Shown piece after piece: positions 15,769 through 27,097 of a stretch of 64,000 nucleotides of DNA; the first letter of the stretch is position 1, and every line of letters begins with the position of its first letter. The position numbers were made by a program, and so were the translations under genes. The notes under the pieces were generated by a model. It saw nothing but the letters and a program-made list of their open reading frames with translations. It was not told where the DNA came from and did not search any database. The DNA is taken from positions 2,976,001 through 3,040,000 of the forward strand of contig NZ_CP034689.1 of assembly GCF_003994415.1 (NCBI RefSeq), read 5' to 3'. Origin of the DNA: Achromobacter spanius (GTDB lineage Bacteria > Pseudomonadota > Gammaproteobacteria > Burkholderiales > Burkholderiaceae_B).

Positions 15769-17474
15769 GCCGCAGCCTTTTGAGTCGCGCGAGGGGTGCG
15801 CCGGGTGGGCGCGGGCTCAGGCCTTTTCCACAAACGGATGGCTGCCCAGGCGGATAGTACGCCAACGGCCAGGGCGGTCAGTTCCACGTCCGCGCTTTCC
15901 CAGTCGCCGCGCGCCATCTGCGCCACGGGGTGGTCGCCCAATGTGGCGAATGACAGCACCGGCAGCAGCAGGCATAGCGCCGCCAGCAAGCCCAGTTGGG
16001 TCGTCCACGCAAGCCGGGGCCGACACAGCCAGGCATGCGCCAGCATCAACGCCCACAGCCCGAAAAAGCAGCGCAGTTCCCACAAGGCGCGGTTTTCCAG
16101 TGCGACGGGCAGCAGGCGGTTGGCCCAGAAGTAGCCAATGCAGGCCACCGCCAGACCGGCAAGCGCGGCCACATTCAGGCCTTCGATCAGGCGGTACATG
16201 CGCGCGGTGGCGGCGCCGAATTCATTACCCAGCTTGGCGCGCCGCTTCACCATGAACAGCACGGCGCCCGTGCCCATCATGGCGGCCCCGGCCAGGCCGC
16301 ATACGAAGTACAGCCACTTCACGGCCAGCCCGCCAAACGGCGCCATGTGCAGGTCGCCCATGACCTGGCGCGTGAGTGCCGGCGCGCCGCCGATGACGCC
16401 GCCCGCCGGGCGCATGCGCAGCAGTGCGCCCGTGGCCGCCGAGAACTCGGCCATGCCAGTGGTGGCGCTGATGTTGTGCAAGGCGTCGCTGGTTTCGTTC
16501 CAGCCGTAGACCGCAACGCGCATGGAACTGTCTTCGGGGTTCTGGATGACGATGGCGCGCGCGCTTTGGCCAATCAGGGATTCGGCACGCGCCACCAGCG
16601 GTTCCAGCGGCGGCATGGCCAGGGACTGGCCGGTGCGCACGGGCCTTTCTTCGCCCTGCATTTCGGCCAGGTAAAGGCGGGTGGCTTCCATGCCGGCCCC
16701 GTACTGCGCCACGACGGGGGCGGGCATCAGTTGCGCACTGGAAATCACGATGCCGGTGTAGGCAATCATGAACTGGAAGGGCAGCGTCAGCACCGCCACG
16801 GCGTTGTGCGCGTCCAGCCAGGAACGCTGGCCTTTCTTGGCGCGGAAGGTGAAGAAGTCCTTGAAGATGCGCTTGTGCGTGACCACGCCCGAGATCAGCG
16901 CGACCAGCATCGCCATGGTGGCGAACGCCACGATCCACACGCCGAAGCGGCTTTCGTGAAGCATGTAGTGGAAGTTGACGAAGTGCGTGCCGCCCAGGGT
17001 GGCGCGGCCTGCTTCGTCATGATGGTCGTCCAGTTCGGCGCCCGTGGCGGGGTCCAGTTCGGCGTCGGCGTACATGCCGTTCTTGTCGAACCAGTAGACC
17101 GACAAACCGTTGTCATGGTGCCGGTTAACGGGCCAGATCTCCCACATGCCCGCGCCCCGGTGATGGCGCGCCATGTAGTCCACGGCCAGGTCCAGACGGC
17201 GTGCGCGGTCCACGGGTGTGCGGTCTTGCGCGGCCGCCGCGGCATCGGCCGCCGCGGCATCGGCCGCCGCGGCTTCCGCCGCGTGGTGCTCGGGCGTCAT
17301 CCAATGGGTGATGGGTTCGGCGAAGAGGGCCAGCGATCCGGTCAGGAACACCGCGTACAGCAGCCACGAAAACCACAGGCCGACCCAGGTGTGCAACCAG
17401 GCCATGGATAGGCGGAAACCGGATTTCAGAGCGAACCTCTTATTGTGGGATTGCCGCCGTGAGCTTGCGGGCAA
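15765..17474 (-). CDS. PepSY-associated inner-membrane protein (iron-regulated type)
   Basis: A protein of about 550-569 residues with an N-terminal span in SMAWLHTWVGLWFSWLLYAVFLTGS, a long periplasmic PepSY region, spans near 200, 245 and 370, and a C-terminal set of four spans. HTWVGL and WLDAHNAVAVLTLPFQFMIAYTGIV are typical of PepSY_TM proteins linked to ferrisiderophore reduction or iron uptake. Residues about 66-86 are an Ala/Asp-rich AAEAAAADAAAADAAAAAQD stretch, encoded by a threefold direct repeat near 17231-17279. The frame opens with TTG at 17474, but CTG 17429 with AAGAGG upstream or the Met at residue 24 may be the true start. A degenerate Fur-like site lies just upstream. Confidence 0.85.
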   Translation of the reverse strand: MPASSRRQSHNKRFALKSGFRLSMAWLHTWVGLWFSWLLYAVFLTGSLALFAEPITHWMTPEHHAAEAAAADAAAADAAAAAQDRTPVDRARRLDLAVDYMARHHRGAGMWEIWPVNRHHDNGLSVYWFDKNGMYADAELDPATGAELDDHHDEAGRATLGGTHFVNFHYMLHESRFGVWIVAFATMAMLVALISGVVTHKRIFKDFFTFRAKKGQRSWLDAHNAVAVLTLPFQFMIAYTGIVISSAQLMPAPVVAQYGAGMEATRLYLAEMQGEERPVRTGQSLAMPPLEPLVARAESLIGQSARAIVIQNPEDSSMRVAVYGWNETSDALHNISATTGMAEFSAATGALLRMRPAGGVIGGAPALTRQVMGDLHMAPFGGLAVKWLYFVCGLAGAAMMGTGAVLFMVKRRAKLGNEFGAATARMYRLIEGLNVAALAGLAVACIGYFWANRLLPVALENRALWELRCFFGLWALMLAHAWLCRPRLAWTTQLGLLAALCLLLPVLSFATLGDHPVAQMARGDWESADVELTALAVGVLSAWAAIRLWKRPEPAPTRRTPRATQKAAA

Positions 17475-17484
17475 GAAGTTTTAT

Positions 17485-17505
17485 TGAGAATTGTTCCGAT
17501 TCTAA
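17485..17505. promoter_or_regulatory. Degenerate Fur-like site upstream of the PepSY gene
   Basis: tgagaattgttccgattctaa contains AGAAT and ATTCT arms around a 7-bp centre and lies 11 bp before the PepSY frame. It matches the 19-bp Fur consensus at only about 11 positions, so the call rests mainly on the gene's usual iron regulation. Confidence 0.35.
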
Positions 17506-17605
17506 GCTAATTGGGGACATCAATGTGAAGGCGCTTATGTGGCGACTTCAGTATGGCGACGTCAACGTTGAGGCGGCCGGACTCGCTCGTCTTGGCCCAA
17601 AGCGC

Positions 17606-18763
17606 TTAGAACGCCCGGGCCAGCGCCGCGAAGAAGGCGTCGTCGTTGATCTCGACGCGCTTCTTATAGCTGGGTTTGCCGCGCGCGCTCAGCACCACGA
17701 CAACGAGCTTGTGCGCCGGGTTGATGTGGATGAACTGCCCATAGATGCCTTCTGCCTGGAAGGCGCCGGCCAGGGCGGGGTCCTTCAACTCTGGCACCCA
17801 CCACATGTAGCCGTAGGGAATTTCAGTGTCGCCAATACGGTACGGGGTTCCTGCCTGCGCCACCCAGTCCTCGGGCAGCAGGCGTTCGCCATCCAGTTGC
17901 CCGCCTTCCAGGACGAATTGCCCGAACCGTGCGTAGTCACGCAGGGTGGCATTCATGCCGCTGCCCGAGATCGTCATGCCGCCGGGGCATTCCGCCCACC
18001 AGGTCGCGTCGGATTCCATGCCGATGCGCGACCACAGCCGCGACTGCAGGTAGTCGACCAGCCGCTGGCCCGTTGCGCCTTCCATCACCGCGCTCAGCAG
18101 ATACGATTCCCCCGTGTTGTACGCCCAGGCCTGGCCCGCCGGTTGGCGCGCGGGCAGGCCTTTCATGAAGTCTCGGATGCCGCCTGCTTGCCAGCGGGTC
18201 TGGATGTCTAGCAATTGACGGCGCTCGGAGGCCGCGTCGCCGTAGTCCTCGTTCCATTGCACGCCCGAGCACATGCGCAACATCTGGCGCAGCGTAACTT
18301 GGCGATAGACCCCGCCCAAGTCCGCGTACCGCGTCACCGGATCGTCCAGCGAGTGGATCAGCCCTTCCTTGAGCGCCACGCCCACTAGCGTCGCCGCCAC
18401 CGACTTGGCCAGCGAACACGAGTTCCAGCGCGTTTCAGGCGCGATGCCACGCTGATAGGTCTCGAACGCGACTTGCCCGTCCTTCATCACCAACAGGCCG
18501 GCCACGCCGTTGGTGGCCAGATAGTCGTACAGGTCGAACACACGCCCTTGATCCTGGATGCGCAAGGCGGGCATGCCGCCGGGCCGCAGTGGCAGATCAC
18601 GCACGCGCTCGCCGCGCGCCACGGTGTCGGACGCAAACCAGCCGGGGTCGCTGGACAGCGCCAGCGCAAGTTCGTCGGGGAGCAGGGTTCCGTCGTAGAA
18701 CCGCATCAGATGCGTCTTCAGGGCGGGCGTCAGGGGCATGGCAGGTTCCAGATTTGAATTCAT
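17606..18763 (-). CDS. Serine hydrolase, class C beta-lactamase/NylB-like family
   Basis: A 385-residue cytosolic-looking hydrolase without a signal peptide. The nucleophile motif SxxK is SLAK in RWNSCSLAKSVAAT, the second motif is YNTGE in WAYNTGESYLL, and the third is G-x-Y-G-Q near EGIYGQFIHINP. Relatives include 6-aminohexanoate-dimer hydrolases, D-aminopeptidases, D-stereospecific esterases and DD-peptidases. It follows the ABC ATPase gene closely on the same strand, so it probably cleaves an imported peptide or amide. ATG 18763 chosen; ATG 18739 has a GGAA upstream and is equally possible. Substrate specificity cannot be read from sequence. Confidence 0.8.
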   Translation of the reverse strand: MNSNLEPAMPLTPALKTHLMRFYDGTLLPDELALALSSDPGWFASDTVARGERVRDLPLRPGGMPALRIQDQGRVFDLYDYLATNGVAGLLVMKDGQVAFETYQRGIAPETRWNSCSLAKSVAATLVGVALKEGLIHSLDDPVTRYADLGGVYRQVTLRQMLRMCSGVQWNEDYGDAASERRQLLDIQTRWQAGGIRDFMKGLPARQPAGQAWAYNTGESYLLSAVMEGATGQRLVDYLQSRLWSRIGMESDATWWAECPGGMTISGSGMNATLRDYARFGQFVLEGGQLDGERLLPEDWVAQAGTPYRIGDTEIPYGYMWWVPELKDPALAGAFQAEGIYGQFIHINPAHKLVVVVLSARGKPSYKKRVEINDDAFFAALARAF

Positions 18764-18797
18764 GGGTGGTGGACGGCAGGCGCGCGCCATGCGGGCC

Positions 18798-20607
<1,810 letters not shown>

Positions 20608-20611
<4 letters not shown>

Positions 20612-22140
20612 GCGCTCAGCCCCATTGCGGACAGACGCAACCAGATCGTCTTGATCTGCTGGTATTGCGCCATGGCCTCCAGCCCTTTGTCGCGCGCCAG
20701 CGACCCCGAGCGCCGGTAGCCGCCGAAGGGGGTCTTGATGTCACCCTCGGTAAAGCCGTTGACCGCGACCGTGCCGCACTCCAGGCGGCGCGCGAAGTAC
20801 ATGGCGCGGTCCAGGTCACGGGTGTAGACGGTGGCATGCAGGCCGTAATCGGTGCCGTTGGCAATCTGCAGCGCCTGGTCCATGCTGTCCACCGGCAGGA
20901 CCCCCAGGACCGGGCCGAAGATCTCTTCGCGGGCGATAACCATGTCCGGACGCAGGTCCGCGAAGACGGTGGGACCCAGATAGTGCCCGCGACCGCCCGG
21001 CGCGCCACCGGCTTCCAGCACGCGGCGCGCGCCTTCCTCCAGGCCCTTGGCCACATAGGACTGCACGCGGTTGCGCTGGCCCGCCGAAATCAGCGGGCCC
21101 ATGTCGGTTGCCGGATTCAGCGGGTCTCCGATCACGATCTGCTTGGTTCGCGCGATGATCTTCTCCACGTAGGCGTCCTGCCGCGACCGCGCCACCAGTT
21201 GGCGCATGTTGGCCGAGCAATTCTGACCACCATTCCAGAACGCGGCCATCACGGCATTGTCGATCAGATCGTCGGTCAGGTCCGCGTCATCGAGGACGAT
21301 GAAGGGGCTTTTACCGCCCATCTCCAGCCCCACCGTTTTCAGGTTGCTGGACCCTGCGTATTGCAGGAACAGCCGCCCCACGTCGGTGGACCCGGTGAAC
21401 GACACGGCATCGATGTCAGGGTGTTGTCCGATCAAGCGTCCCGTGGTTTCGCCCGGCCCCGTCAGCACGTTCAAGACGCCCGGCGGAATGCCCGCCTCGA
21501 TCGCCAGCGCCGCCAGGGCCAGGGTGGTCAGCGACGTTTCTTCGGCTGGCTTGACGATGACCGAGCAGCCGCTGGCCAGCGCGGGAGCCAGTTTCCACGT
21601 GGCCATCAGCAGGGGAAAGTTCCAGGGCAGCACCGCCGCCACCACGCCGATGGGTTCGCGCACGACCATCGCGCAGTCTTCCTGCCCGGTCGGGGCCACG
21701 TGGCCGTAGCTCTTGTCCACCAATTCGCCGTACCACTGAAAGATCGCCGGCACTTCCTGCGTGATCTCGCGCAGGCAGTCCCGAATGGGCTTGCCGCTTT
21801 CCAGGCTTTCCATGACGGCCAGCTTGACGCCATCACGGCGGATCAACGCCGCCAGCCTCAGCAGGGCTTCCTTGCGTTGCTCCGGTGCGCAGCGCGACCA
21901 GGCGCCGCTGCGGAACGCCGAGCGCGCCGCCGCCACCGCGCGGTCCACGTCTTTTTGACCGCAATGGGCCAACGTGCCGAGCACGGCGTCGGTGGCGGGG
22001 TTGCTGGTTTCGATCAGCGCTCCGTTATCGGACGCCGACCAGTCGCCGTCGATAAAGGCGCGGTCGGGCAAGCGCAGGCCGGCGGCCATGCGTTGTAGTT
22101 CTGCATGGCTGGGAAGGGGCAGGGCGGGTTCGGACATCAT
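20608..22140 (-). CDS. NAD(P)-dependent aldehyde dehydrogenase, PuuC-like
   Basis: A 510-residue aldehyde dehydrogenase. Cofactor and catalytic features are PWNFPLLMATWKLAPAL, KPAEETSLTTL, FTGSTDVGR, LEMGGKSP (general-base Glu) and GGQNCSANMR (nucleophilic Cys), with EEIFGPVL near the end. The closest types I recognise oxidise gamma-glutamyl-gamma-aminobutyraldehyde or other amino-aldehydes. It sits between an FAD amine/amino-acid oxidoreductase and the ABC ATPase and overlaps the latter, so it probably oxidises an aldehyde made by the flavoenzymes. Start at ATG 2-3 codons in (MMSEP) is ambiguous by one codon. Confidence 0.9.
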
Positions 22141-22151
22141 TGCTCCAGGAA

Positions 22152-23507
22152 TTAGATGGCCGCGTAGGGGCGTGAATACGCTCCACGCAGGAAACGGTCG
22201 GCCGAGAACGGCGCCAGGTCGGTCTTGGGTTCGGCGCCTCGGGCCAATGCGGCAAGCGTGCTGCCGACCGCGGGACCCAGGCCGAATCCGTGTCCGGAAA
22301 ACCCCGTGGCGATGATCAGGCCGCGAGCCGGCCAGGCGGCATCGATCACCGGCAGCGCGTCCGGCATGACGTCGATGTTGCCAGCCCAGGACTTGACGAT
22401 TTCAACGGGGGGCATCCGCGCGAACAATTCCGCGAACCGCTTGCGGTTGTCGCGCACGCGATGCGTGTTGGGGGCGATGTCCGGATCGCGGGGCTTGATC
22501 GCCCAATCCGATTTCGGCACCGACAGCCGGGTGTACAGGTCATTGACGAAGGGCTTGCCCAAGCGGAACGAAAAGCCCTTGTGGTTGCGCACCACTTCAC
22601 GCAGGAAATAATGCGAGGCGCGCAAAGAGTCCAGCGTCAGGTCGATATCGGTGCCGGCATCTGTGGCGATGATGCAGGACCCATCGGGCCGCTGACGCAA
22701 GCCCAGCCCGTAGCCCACGAAGCAAGGCAGGCCCATGGCGGGCAGCGGCGCTGTCAGCGATACGGTGCTGCGTACGACCTTCTGCGGCAGTTTCACATCC
22801 AGCGCCTGCAACAGGCGAAAGGTCTGCGCGCCGGCCGCGCAGATGACGATGGGGGCGCGCACGCTGCCGTGTTCGGTCTGCACGCCGCACACGCTGCCGC
22901 CCGCGACGTCCAGGGCGCTGACGCCGCAATCTTCCAGCACCACGGCGCCGGCGCCGATGGCCGCGCGGGCAAAAGCCAGGGTCGCCAGGGTGGGTTCGGC
23001 CTGGCCATCCGATTCGGCGATGATGCCGCCTTCGGTACGCCGGGACACCATCGGAAACCGCGCCGCGATCTCGTCGGGACTCAGCATGCGCGTGTCACTG
23101 ACCCGGCCTCCGGCCTCGGCAAGCCAAGCCTGGTAGGACCGGCGCTCGGACTCGTCGGCGCACAGGAACAGGCAGCCGCTGCGCATCCAACCTGTCTCGT
23201 GGCCCAGCTCTGCCCGCAAGCCGGGCCAAAGCGACAGCGCCTGCGCCGCCAGGGGCAGCTCGGCCGGGTCTCGGTAGAGCGACCGCACAAAGCCCCAATT
23301 GCGTCCCGACTGCTGCGAGGCAATGCGGTTCTTTTCCAGCAGCACCACTTTCAGATTGGCGCGAGCCAGATACCAGGCGGCGCTGCAGCCCATGATGCCG
23401 CCGCCGATGATGACCACGTCGGCCGTGGCGGGCAGGGGCTCGGCCCTGTCCAGCAGGCGCGACACCGCGTCGGCCGGCGCATGGTGCAACAGGTTAAGCG
23501 GTGGCAT
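22152..23507 (-). CDS. FAD-dependent amine/amino-acid oxidoreductase (DAO family)
   Basis: A 451-residue flavoenzyme of the D-amino-acid oxidase fold. The dinucleotide-binding motif is VVIIGGGIMGCSAAWYLAR (about 31-49), followed by the acidic LLEKN and the family motif QQSGRNWGFVRSLYRDPAELP. The C-terminal GLIIATGFSGHGFGLGPAVGS closes the FAD site. Relatives oxidise amines, N-methyl amino acids or opine-like compounds. The start overlaps the RidA stop by 14 bp and the aldehyde dehydrogenase follows 11 bp later, indicating one operon in which its imine or aldehyde products are handled by neighbours. Substrate unknown. Confidence 0.85.
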   Translation of the reverse strand: MPPLNLLHHAPADAVSRLLDRAEPLPATADVVIIGGGIMGCSAAWYLARANLKVVLLEKNRIASQQSGRNWGFVRSLYRDPAELPLAAQALSLWPGLRAELGHETGWMRSGCLFLCADESERRSYQAWLAEAGGRVSDTRMLSPDEIAARFPMVSRRTEGGIIAESDGQAEPTLATLAFARAAIGAGAVVLEDCGVSALDVAGGSVCGVQTEHGSVRAPIVICAAGAQTFRLLQALDVKLPQKVVRSTVSLTAPLPAMGLPCFVGYGLGLRQRPDGSCIIATDAGTDIDLTLDSLRASHYFLREVVRNHKGFSFRLGKPFVNDLYTRLSVPKSDWAIKPRDPDIAPNTHRVRDNRKRFAELFARMPPVEIVKSWAGNIDVMPDALPVIDAAWPARGLIIATGFSGHGFGLGPAVGSTLAALARGAEPKTDLAPFSADRFLRGAYSRPYAAI

Positions 23508-23907
23508 CGACGATGGCGTCCATGTCGATCTCGACCCGGATGGCGGGATCGAACAAGCCGGCCTGCACGGTGGTGCACGCGGGATCTATGCCCCGAAACG
23601 CCGCCGCGTACACGTCCATGACGGCGTCGTAGTCTTCGGGCCGGGCGATATAAATACGCACCCGAACCACATCGCGCAGCGACGCGCCCGCCTGCTGGAA
23701 GGCATGCTGCGCATTACGCAGGATCTGCTCGGTCTGCGCCTGGGCGCCGTCGGCCAGCACGTCGGCGACATAGTCGTAGCCGGTTGTGCCGGACAGGCGG
23801 ATGTGGCCGTTCAACGCGACGGCGCGCGCATAGCTGTAAGTGCGTTCATACTCGCTGCCGGAGTAGATGGCTTTGCGGCTGCCGTGTTGGCGGGTGTTGT
23901 CGTTCAT
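23494..23907 (-). CDS. RidA/YjgF-family imine deaminase
   Basis: A roughly 137-residue protein matching the RidA family: VALNGHIRLSGTTGYD, AQTEQILRNAQHAFQQAGASLRDVVRVRIYI with the arginine used for carboxylate binding, and a C-terminal VEIDMDAIVDA strand. RidA proteins hydrolyse reactive 2-imino acids or enamines released by amino-acid oxidising enzymes, which fits the two FAD oxidoreductases flanking it. Alternative ATG codons at 23919 and 23934 lengthen it slightly; none has a convincing ribosome site. It is first in the minus-strand operon and divergent from the DauA-like gene. Confidence 0.87.
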   Translation of the reverse strand: MNDNTRQHGSRKAIYSGSEYERTYSYARAVALNGHIRLSGTTGYDYVADVLADGAQAQTEQILRNAQHAFQQAGASLRDVVRVRIYIARPEDYDAVMDVYAAAFRGIDPACTTVQAGLFDPAIRVEIDMDAIVDATA

Positions 23908-24248
23908 GTGGGTGTTCATCCAGGAGTGCGTCATTGGCGAGCAGGATCGCGCGAAAGGCGTTGCCGCGTCGATGTCAAAAAATCGCGGGCGGGATGCAAT
24001 TAATAGAACGACGGCGGATGGCCGCTTCGCCACGACGCGGGGCAGGGCACTTGCCTGGTCATGGTTTTCCCGTAGCGCGTTCCCCCGCGCTTGGGCGACC
24101 CCGGACCCGGTGCAGATTATTGCGGTTTCGATTCCATTTATTCGACTCGACACTGCCGAAGGCGTTGGGATTCAATCGGGTCATTCCGGGAACAGCCCGG
24201 CGCCGCGCAGCAGGCCTCGCGGCATTCCAGATGAAAGGGGAACGCAGG
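23908..24248. other. Divergent intergenic region, no gene seen
   Basis: This 341-bp gap separates the RidA operon from the DauA-like operon. It is AT-richer in places (around 23970-24010 and 24110-24150), as expected for two promoters, but I see no clear inverted repeat, intact promoter hexamers or short gene with a start signal. Open frames crossing it are extensions of the neighbouring genes. Confidence 0.5.
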
Positions 24249-25382
24249 ATGCAGGTGGATTTTGTCATTGTGGGCGGCGGGATTTCAGGCGCGGCAGCCG
24301 CCTACTTTCTTTCTCGGTCGGGAAAGGTGGCGCTGATCGAACAAGAGCCGCATTTCGGCTTTCATAGTTCGGGGCGTACCGCCGGCCAGTTCACCGTTGG
24401 CATTTCGGCCGACCAGATGCGCGCCATGGCCGCTGCCAGCCGCGCGTTCTTTTATGAACCGCCCTCGGGCTTTGCCGACCTTCCCCTGATCGAGCAGCGC
24501 GGCAGTCTGACCTTGGGCCGCCATGCTCAAAAGGCCGTGCTGGACACCTTGCACGCCCGTATCGGGCAAGCGGGCGGCAACGCCGAATGGGTGGACCGCG
24601 AACAAGCGATGGCCCTGTTCCCCGCGTTGCTGGCCGACAAGTTCGACCTGGGCGTCCATGAAACCGATGCGCAGGACATCGACGTGAACACGCTACTGCA
24701 GGCTTACCTGAAAGGCGCCAAGCGCAACGGGGCCGTGCTGGCGACCAATACGCCGGTGCAGGGGATAGAACGGCACGCCGGCAAGTGGCGCATCCGCACC
24801 CAGGAAGAGGACTACACCGCCAACGTGATCGTCAATGCGTCCGGCGGCTGGGCTGACACGATTGCCCAGATGGCGGGCGTGGCGCCCATCGGCATTACGC
24901 CGTACAAGCGCACGGCCTTTACCTTTCCGCTGCTGCCCGGTTCGGAAGGCGGGCACTGGCCGCATGTGTGCAACGCGGACTACCAGTGGTACGTCAAGCC
25001 GGAACATGGTTGCTTCATGGGCTCGCCCGCCGACGCGCAACCGGTGGCCCCGGGCGAGGTCTATCCCGAAGAGCTGGACGTGGCGCAGGGCATCTACAAC
25101 ATTGAGATGGAAACGAGCTTGCGCGTGCCGCGACCCCTCAGCGTCTGGGCGGGCGTGCGCAGCTATGTGCGCGACCGCAACCCGGTCTGCGGCGCGCGCG
25201 CCGACAGCCCTGATTTCATCTGGTATGCGGCGCTGGGCGGTTGCGGCGTGCTGACCTCGCCAGCGATGGGGCAGGCCGTGGCGGCGCTGGCGCAGCGCAA
25301 TGCCTTGCCCGACGCGTTGCAAGCCCGTGGCCTGACGCCCGAGGCGTTGTCGCCCGACCGCGCCACGCTGCGATCCGCCTGA
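24249..25382 (+). CDS. FAD-dependent D-amino-acid dehydrogenase, DauA-like
   Basis: A 377-residue flavoenzyme closely resembling the catabolic D-arginine dehydrogenase DauA of Pseudomonas aeruginosa. Shared segments are the N-terminal VIVGGGISGAAAAYFLSR, FHSSGRTAGQFTV, MAAASRAFFYEPPSGF, DIDVNTLLQAYLKGAKRNGA, NASGGWADTIAQMAGV and the C-terminal SVWAGVRSYVRDRNPVCG. DauA converts D-arginine and other D-amino acids to imino acids, which RidA-type enzymes help hydrolyse; a RidA gene is divergent. Start at ATG 24249, with AAGGGG nine bases upstream. It is followed after 46 bp by the ABC importer genes. Broad D-amino-acid activity is inferred; the exact substrate is not fixed by sequence. Confidence 0.85.
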   Translation: MQVDFVIVGGGISGAAAAYFLSRSGKVALIEQEPHFGFHSSGRTAGQFTVGISADQMRAMAAASRAFFYEPPSGFADLPLIEQRGSLTLGRHAQKAVLDTLHARIGQAGGNAEWVDREQAMALFPALLADKFDLGVHETDAQDIDVNTLLQAYLKGAKRNGAVLATNTPVQGIERHAGKWRIRTQEEDYTANVIVNASGGWADTIAQMAGVAPIGITPYKRTAFTFPLLPGSEGGHWPHVCNADYQWYVKPEHGCFMGSPADAQPVAPGEVYPEELDVAQGIYNIEMETSLRVPRPLSVWAGVRSYVRDRNPVCGARADSPDFIWYAALGGCGVLTSPAMGQAVAALAQRNALPDALQARGLTPEALSPDRATLRSA

Positions 25383-25428
25383 TTCCGGCAAATTCAAACA
25401 AGCAAACCACAACGGGGAAACGCAAGCC

Positions 25429-27081
25429 ATGATCCAACACAAGATTTCCAAACGGGATTTCCTGAAGCTGTCGGCCACGGCCGGCACCTTGATGGCCGCG
25501 CCCGCCTGGGCACAAGCGGCACCAGCCACGACCACGCCGCCGTCCGCCCCGCGCGGACAGGTGATTGCCGGCATTTCGCAGGAACCCACGGTATTCAATC
25601 CGCTGATGCCGGGCAGCGAAGTGGACCAGGGCGTGTGGTGGCAGTTGTTCAGCACGCTGTGGTTCATCGACGCGCAAGGCAACATCGTGGCCGACCTGGC
25701 GCGCGAAGTGCCGTCTGTCGCCAACGGCGGTCTGTCGGCCGACGGCCTGGTCTGGAAGGTGAAGTTGAAGACGGGCGTCACCTGGCACGACGGCAAGCCG
25801 TTCACTGCCCGCGACGTCAAGTACACGCTGGAATTGATCAACAACCCTGCGTTCCGGGCGCGCAATCGCGTCGGCCATTCGCTGGTGCGCGACATCACCG
25901 TCGTGGCCGATGACGAAATCCATTGGCGCATGGAAAGCAGCTTCACGCCGTACATGTCGGTGCTGTCCCAGACCTTCATGGTGCCGGAACACATACTTGC
26001 CACGGCCGCCGACCCCAACACCGCGCCGTATAACCAGGCGCCCGTGGGCACGGGCCCCTTCCGCTGGGGCGCGCGCCGCGCGGGCGACCATATCCAGTTG
26101 GAACGCAATCCCGCCTATCACGGCCAGGGCCCCTACCTGTTGCGCGTCATCTTCAAATACATCCCCGACCAGACGATGCTGTATACGCAATTCCGCAGCG
26201 GCCAGATCGACTACCTTGGGCTGTCGGGCATCCAGCCCAGCTTCGAACAAGAGGCGGCCAAGCTGCGGGGTGCGCGCATCATGGCGGTGCCCACGCCGTT
26301 TATTGAACACGTGGCGCTGAACCTGGGCTTTGCCCCGTTCGCGGACAAGTCCGTGCGCCAAGCCCTGTACCTGGGCATGAACAAGGAAGCCCGCATCAAG
26401 GCCATTTATCAGGGCCGGCCGCTGCCGACGGAATCCTATGTGCCTAAAGGCCACTGGGCGTACAACGACGCGCTGCCAGCGCACCGCTACGACCCGCAGG
26501 CCGCGCGCGCCTTGCTGGATGCGGCCGGTTGGGTGCCGGGCAGCGATGGCATCCGGGTCAAGAACGGCCAGCGTCTGGCGTTCACGAATTCCACGACGGC
26601 CGGCGCGCAGGCACGCGAGCAGTCGCAACAACTGCTGATGCAGGACTGGCGGCAGATCGGGGTGGAGATGACCATCGAGAACATGCCCGCGGCCGTCATC
26701 TGGGGTAATTTCTGGCAGAAGTCGCAATACCAGTCGGTCATGGTGGCGTCCAACTTCCTGCAAGGCAGCGACCCCGACGTGACCGCGCGCTTCTCCAGCG
26801 CATCCATACCCGCCAAGGGCGGCAGCGGTCTGAACACCTATCAATACCAGAACCCGGAAATGGATCAGTTGCTGATGCAGGGCACTCGGGAATTCAATCG
26901 GGACGAGCGCAAACGCATCTATCACCGTATCCAGGAGATCGTCAGGACCGACCTGGTGATGCTGCCCGTGTCGCAGACCGTCATCATCGAAGCCGTGAAG
27001 GACAAGCTGGTCGGCTACGAAAACAATATCAACAGCTCGTCCAACTGCTGGAACATGCGCAGTTGGTATTGGGCAAGCTGA
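25429..27081 (+). CDS. Periplasmic peptide-binding protein of an ABC importer (family 5)
   Basis: A 550-residue solute-binding protein of the DppA/OppA/NikA family. The N-terminus KRDFLKLSATAGTLMAAPAWAQA is a Tat-like signal with a Lys-Arg pair. Mature features are TVFNPLMPGSEVDQ, DGLVWKVKLKTGVTWHDGKPFTARDVKYTLE (family signature) and GTGPFRWGARRAGD. It delivers peptides or similar amides to the permeases encoded next. It lies 46 bp after the DauA-like gene and 16 bp before the first permease, so the operon links uptake with oxidation. Confidence 0.93.
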   Translation: MIQHKISKRDFLKLSATAGTLMAAPAWAQAAPATTTPPSAPRGQVIAGISQEPTVFNPLMPGSEVDQGVWWQLFSTLWFIDAQGNIVADLAREVPSVANGGLSADGLVWKVKLKTGVTWHDGKPFTARDVKYTLELINNPAFRARNRVGHSLVRDITVVADDEIHWRMESSFTPYMSVLSQTFMVPEHILATAADPNTAPYNQAPVGTGPFRWGARRAGDHIQLERNPAYHGQGPYLLRVIFKYIPDQTMLYTQFRSGQIDYLGLSGIQPSFEQEAAKLRGARIMAVPTPFIEHVALNLGFAPFADKSVRQALYLGMNKEARIKAIYQGRPLPTESYVPKGHWAYNDALPAHRYDPQAARALLDAAGWVPGSDGIRVKNGQRLAFTNSTTAGAQAREQSQQLLMQDWRQIGVEMTIENMPAAVIWGNFWQKSQYQSVMVASNFLQGSDPDVTARFSSASIPAKGGSGLNTYQYQNPEMDQLLMQGTREFNRDERKRIYHRIQEIVRTDLVMLPVSQTVIIEAVKDKLVGYENNINSSSNCWNMRSWYWAS

Positions 27082-27097
27082 TGGGCGGAGTCTTTAG

